Below are positions 9,248 to 12,297 of a DNA stretch of 12,297 bases, piece after piece. The first letter of the stretch is position 1; each line of letters starts with the position of its first letter. A program made the translations under genes and the position numbers. The stretch comes from Verrucomicrobia bacterium UBA4286 (lineage in GTDB: Bacteria > Verrucomicrobiota > Kiritimatiellia > RFP12 > UBA1067), in assembly GCA_002395905.1 (NCBI GenBank), contig DGVK01000230.1, positions 1-12,297 of the forward strand, in the 5' to 3' direction. The notes under the pieces were generated by a model, which saw only the letters and a list, made by a program, of their open reading frames with translations, was not told where the DNA came from and ran no database searches.

Positions 9248-10387
9248 TCACATTCCCGTAAACTGCCCGGCGACCGGAATAGTCCCGGTCGGCTCATGAT
9301 AGACGAAGAATAGAAAAGGTCTGTTGAGAACGAAGCGCGGCGTGTCGGCGTCGCCGTGCACGATGGCGTCGGCCGGCTTCTCCGCGAGCGGCGCGGGATC
9401 GAGGCCCTGCTCGTCCAGCCTCATCCTCACGCGCTGACGCACTGCGCCCGGGCGTATCGAGCGATCCATGCGCTCGAAGCCTTTAAGCGGAAACTTGAAG
9501 TAGGCGCAGACCCCCTTGAGATCCAGATCGGTAGTGAAGTCCATTTTTGGCACGACCACCGCGACAGGCCCGTGGCTGACGCCGCTTATCGCCACCGACT
9601 TCATGACAGACAGCAGGTCGTCGATCTTCTGCGACGAAAATTCGTCTCTTATATCGCCGATCGACAGCCCTTCCGCAGGGAGCAGCGCGTAAAACCAGCC
9701 CTGGTCGGCAAGCGGGAGCCTTATCATGGAAAAGCGCCTGTTGCGCCACAGATCGACGTTCCTCAAATCACGCATCGCTTCAACATCCGTGCGGCTGCCG
9801 TCGGCACGGTGGAACGCCATCCGTCTGGTGTTGCCGACGGGGAAAGGGTCCTTCCACGAGAAGCGCACCGACGCTAGATCATATAGCGCATAAACATCGC
9901 GCGAAACCGTTCCAAGAGGGATCGTGAAATCCTCCATCGCGCCGCCCATGGCGGATCTCAGCCAGGCTTCGGCGCCGACGGGAGGCACGCCGGGGCACAC
10001 CTCCATTGAAAATGTATTCTGCAGCTCGCGGCGGTAGGGGACGTTCACCGCGCGCGCGTCGGCAATGCACAGCGCCCTGGCCGTGACAACCTCGAAAAGC
10101 GAAGCCGAGGCGTCTTTGACCCTGGCCATCATCGGCACGTACACGCTGCTGAATTCTGAAAGCACCCCGAGCGTCTCGGCGAAATGGGCCTTCACTATGG
10201 GGTCGAACGCATCACTCAGAGCAACGCATCCTATCTCGAACGAATACGGAGAGAATGCGGCATTGCCGCGCGTCGCGGCTGAAACCGCCCTGTTGAAAGC
10301 GTCAGCACCGAATCTGGCATGAGCCGCGCCGGCCGCAGCCGCAACGCCAGACACGAATACCGCCGCGATAAGCGCAAACGCCTTCAT
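9248..10387 (-). CDS. Exported serpin-family protein, hinge atypical (possibly non-inhibitory)
   Basis: This 379-residue protein has a signal peptide (hydrophobic 3-20, alanine-rich) and serpin landmarks in order: F-S-P-Y-S at 45-49, V-R-F-S-W-K-D-P-F at 174-182 (the F-x-x-x-W-x-x-P-F type motif), F-H-x-x-D-G at 192-197, L-P near 224-236 followed by L-L-P-A-E-G, V-P-K-M-D-F at 279-284, and the closing R-F-V-L-N-R-P-F-L-F-F (351-361) to Q-F. Inhibitory serpins trap a protease through a mobile loop with a small-residue hinge. Here the hinge equivalent (G328 onward: L, D, P331, A, P333, L) has two prolines and lacks the alanine run, so insertion is doubtful. The ATG overlaps the upstream stop as ATGA, with a TGGAG ribosome site upstream. 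The role is unknown; protection from proteases or a structural role are both possible. Confidence 0.85.
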   Translation of the reverse strand: MKAFALIAAVFVSGVAAAAGAAHARFGADAFNRAVSAATRGNAAFSPYSFEIGCVALSDAFDPIVKAHFAETLGVLSEFSSVYVPMMARVKDASASLFEVVTARALCIADARAVNVPYRRELQNTFSMEVCPGVPPVGAEAWLRSAMGGAMEDFTIPLGTVSRDVYALYDLASVRFSWKDPFPVGNTRRMAFHRADGSRTDVEAMRDLRNVDLWRNRRFSMIRLPLADQGWFYALLPAEGLSIGDIRDEFSSQKIDDLLSVMKSVAISGVSHGPVAVVVPKMDFTTDLDLKGVCAYFKFPLKGFERMDRSIRPGAVRQRVRMRLDEQGLDPAPLAEKPADAIVHGDADTPRFVLNRPFLFFVYHEPTGTIPVAGQFTGM

Positions 10388-11115
10388 TGCCCAAGCTCCA
10401 GACGTTCGGCAAGCCTCTCGGGCAGGCCGGCCGCGCGAATCCTCTCCTGCGCCGCCGCCACATCGTATTCAAGCCTGCGAAAACGCACCTTGCGCGCCAT
10501 GGGCTCGTAGATGGCATATGACGCGCGCGGGTCGCCGTCGCGCGGCTGGCCTACGCTGCCGACGTTTATGAAGTACTTGCGGCCGATCGGCAGAGTGAAG
10601 TCCTGCGCGTCGATGCGGTAGACGCCGCTTATCTGCTTCTCGTATATCATCGGGCAGTGGGTGTGGCCGTGGAAGCACAGCGGCGTCGGCTGCATGATGA
10701 AATTCGCCTCGGCCTGAAGATGGTCGAATACATAACCGAAGGTTTCGGGGTTGTCCCAGGTGGCGTGCACGATCGACATCCCCATCTTGCGTTCGGTGAA
10801 CGGCAGATCCCTTAGCCACTGCAGCTCCTCGCCGGAAAGCTGCTCGCGCGTCCACATAACAACGGCCGCGGCGTTGGGGTGGAAATCGTCCAGATCCCTG
10901 TCGGACGATACGTAGTCGTCGTGATTGCCCTTCACGACCGGACACCCCAGGTCGCGCACGATCTTCATGCACTCGGCCGGGGCCGCGTTGTAGCCTACCA
11001 CGTCACCAGTGCAGAGGAAGTCCGTAACGCCCTGCGCGCGACAGTCGTCGAGCACCACGTTCAACGCGTCAATGTTGGCGTGTATGTCGCCCAATATAGC
11101 GAAGACCTTGGCCAT
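10384..11115 (-). CDS. Cytosolic calcineurin-like phosphoesterase, YfcE-type
   Basis: This 243-residue protein has no signal peptide, unlike the three exported relatives in the window. The motif set is D10-x-H12 in G-D-I-H, G37-D38 followed by V-V-G-Y, G63-N-H-D66, H117, and G150-H151-x-H153. The N-V-G-S-V-G-Q-P-R-D-G-D-P segment (184-196) is the hallmark of the small bacterial phosphodiesterase group commonly annotated as YfcE-like or metallophosphoesterase superfamily 2. The substrate is unknown; family members hydrolyse phosphodiesters in vitro. It has an AGGAG ribosome site 3 bases from the ATG and begins 10 bp after the ispD stop. The last four bases overlap the serpin start. Confidence 0.9.
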   Translation of the reverse strand: MAKVFAILGDIHANIDALNVVLDDCRAQGVTDFLCTGDVVGYNAAPAECMKIVRDLGCPVVKGNHDDYVSSDRDLDDFHPNAAAVVMWTREQLSGEELQWLRDLPFTERKMGMSIVHATWDNPETFGYVFDHLQAEANFIMQPTPLCFHGHTHCPMIYEKQISGVYRIDAQDFTLPIGRKYFINVGSVGQPRDGDPRASYAIYEPMARKVRFRRLEYDVAAAQERIRAAGLPERLAERLELGQ

Positions 11116-11125
11116 CTACTCCTTT

Positions 11126-11797
11126 TCACCTGCCCAGCAGGAGAGACGCCAGCTGAAGATCCTCGACCGTCGTGATCTTGAAATTCAGAGCATTGCTCTC
11201 CATGATTTTCACGGATCCTCCGGCCAGCTCGACGGCCTGGCAGTCGTCGGTGACCTCGTTCTTGCCGAGCGCCCTGTAAGCGTCGCGCAGAACCTTCATC
11301 TGGAAGCCCTGCGGCGTCTGCACGGCCCACAGCTTGTCGCGGTCCTCGGTGCCGACCACCGTTATTCCCTTGTCGACGCGCTTGACAGTGTCGCTTATGC
11401 GACGGCCGACGGCCACGGCAGGCAGGCGCTTGACGAGCTTCATGAGATCGGATATCATCTCTGGCGTGACGCACGGCCTCGCACCGTCGTGCACAAGCAC
11501 GTAGCGGGTGTCCAGATCGCATGCGTCAAGACCGGCCTGGACGGAATCCTGGCGGCGGTTGCCGCCGGGCACTATCGCATGTATCTTCGATATGCCGAAC
11601 ATCTTCACCACCGCCTTCGCGGCGAGCTGCTGGTCCTTTCTCACAACCAGAACGATGCGGTCGACATCCTTGCATCGCTCGAAGGCGAGCATGGACCAGG
11701 CCACGACCGGCTTGTTGACAAGCGAGAGAAACGCCTTGTCGGTTCCAGCACCCATGCGGGACGACTTGCCCGCGGCAACTATTACAGCAGTGGTCAT
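11126..11797 (-). CDS. ispD: 2-C-methyl-D-erythritol 4-phosphate cytidylyltransferase
   Basis: The enzyme transfers CMP from CTP to methylerythritol phosphate in the MEP route to isoprenoids, in the cytoplasm. The 223-residue length is usual for a stand-alone IspD. Motifs in order are A-A-G-K-S-S-R-M-G (8-16) with K21, P-G-G-N-R-R-Q-D-S (77-85), V-H-D-G-A-R-P (102-108), S-D-T-V-K (135-139), Q-T-P-Q-G-F (160-165), T-D-D (183-185), and N205-x-K207-I-T. No IspF domain or neighbour is seen. The ATG at 11797 is chosen rather than a longer in-frame start at 11818: it overlaps the secA stop as ATGA and has a GGAAGGAA site upstream, and [10 protein letters not shown] begins directly at the nucleotide-binding strand. 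Confidence 0.95.
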   Translation of the reverse strand: MTTAVIVAAGKSSRMGAGTDKAFLSLVNKPVVAWSMLAFERCKDVDRIVLVVRKDQQLAAKAVVKMFGISKIHAIVPGGNRRQDSVQAGLDACDLDTRYVLVHDGARPCVTPEMISDLMKLVKRLPAVAVGRRISDTVKRVDKGITVVGTEDRDKLWAVQTPQGFQMKVLRDAYRALGKNEVTDDCQAVELAGGSVKIMESNALNFKITTVEDLQLASLLLGR

Positions 11798-12297
11798 GCA
11801 ATGTTCCTTCCACAGCACTTTTTGTATTTTTTACCCGACCCGCACGGACACGGGTCGTTTCGCCCGACCGCCGGCGCCGCCTGCCCGCGCGTCTCCTGAA
11901 CGCGCCGCCCGGCCTGTGACATCATCGAAGCGAAAACGTCCGCCACTGTCGCCTGCCGCCCTCCGGGAGCGGCGGGCGCCTCCGCCGCAGCCGGCCCGGA
12001 CCTGCGGACCGCCGCGCCCGTCTCCGCCTCGGTGACGGTTATGGCGTCTGCGTTCGTCACCGCCCTGCGGTGCTCCATCGCGGCGATCATCCGCTGCATT
12101 CGCGCCGCAGTGGCGCTGCGGAACTCGCTGGAGACGACCTTCGTCTTGACGGTGGCCATAAGCGTCTCGAACATCCCGAACGCCTCCTTCTTGTATTCCA
12201 CAAGAGGATCGCGCTGACCGTACGAACGCAGGTTGACACCCTGGCGCAGATCGTCCATCGCCCTCAGATAGTCCTGCCACTCGCGGTCGATCACGTT
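11794..12297 (-). CDS. secA: Preprotein translocase ATPase SecA, C-terminal part (cut by window edge)
   Basis: Only the last 167 residues are present; the gene continues beyond the right edge. The first 50 residues are the end of the helical scaffold domain, including D-R-x-W-Q-D-Y-L, M-D-x-L-R-Q-G and [12 protein letters not shown] low-complexity alanine/proline-rich linker follows, then the C-terminal zinc motif [18 protein letters not shown] (C-x-C followed by C-C), which binds zinc and contacts SecB or ribosomes in known SecAs. SecA drives protein translocation through SecYEG at the inner membrane. The stop overlaps the ispD start as ATGA. The several exported enzymes downstream may depend on Sec or Tat, but the linkage is not known to be functional. 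Confidence 0.95.
   Translation of the reverse strand, partial: NVIDREWQDYLRAMDDLRQGVNLRSYGQRDPLVEYKKEAFGMFETLMATVKTKVVSSEFRSATAARMQRMIAAMEHRRAVTNADAITVTEAETGAAVRRSGPAAAEAPAAPGGRQATVADVFASMMSQAGRRVQETRGQAAPAVGRNDPCPCGSGKKYKKCCGRNIA
11804..11811 (-). promoter_or_regulatory. Ribosome binding site deciding the ispD start
   Basis: On the minus strand this reads GGAAGGAA, with AAGGA 7 bases before the ATG at 11797. It lies within the 3' end of secA and inside the longer start candidate at 11818, so it supports the shorter form. Confidence 0.65.

Overview
The window looks like chromosomal DNA of a GC-rich, Gram-negative-type bacterium. My best guess is the Verrucomicrobiota/Kiritimatiellota area (gut or other anaerobic polysaccharide degraders). 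That rests on the number of Tat-exported hydrolases, the mix of a parallel-beta-helix glycosidase, a GH5 enzyme and calcineurin-like phosphatases, a bacterial serpin and the GC-rich codon use. No marker here settles the lineage, so treat it as inference.

Layout. Bases 1-408 hold no gene. A long imperfect palindrome (2-162) is followed by a plain leader with a good sigma70-like promoter (335-363). This promoter drives a single plus-strand gene (409-1722), an exported calcineurin-like phosphatase with an Fn3-like N-terminal part. It ends 10 bp from the end of a convergent minus-strand gene.

Everything from 1733 to the right edge is one unbroken minus-strand gene train, with gaps of 34 bp or less. 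In transcription order it is: secA 3' part (scaffold end and SEC-C zinc motif), ispD, a small cytosolic calcineurin-like phosphoesterase, an exported serpin, gyrB, an exported GH5-like glycoside hydrolase, a Tat-lipoprotein metallophosphatase, a Tat-exported metallophosphatase, and an exported GH28-like parallel-beta-helix protein. Four of the eight junctions are ATGA stop/start overlaps (secA/ispD, phosphoesterase/serpin, GH5/phosphatase, phosphatase/GH28). The other four gaps are 10-34 bp. No internal promoter or terminator is visible, so the genes may share one long transcript.

Functional reading. Three housekeeping functions (protein export, isoprenoid synthesis, DNA supercoiling) run directly into a set of envelope or periplasmic enzymes. 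The exported set (GH5, GH28-like, two linked phosphatases, and a third phosphatase converging on them) would fit breakdown of a phosphate-bearing or otherwise decorated polysaccharide. The substrate cannot be read from sequence. The most unusual items are the 161-base palindrome, the serpin with prolines in its hinge placed just before gyrB, and the gyrB-to-hydrolase fusion of gene order.
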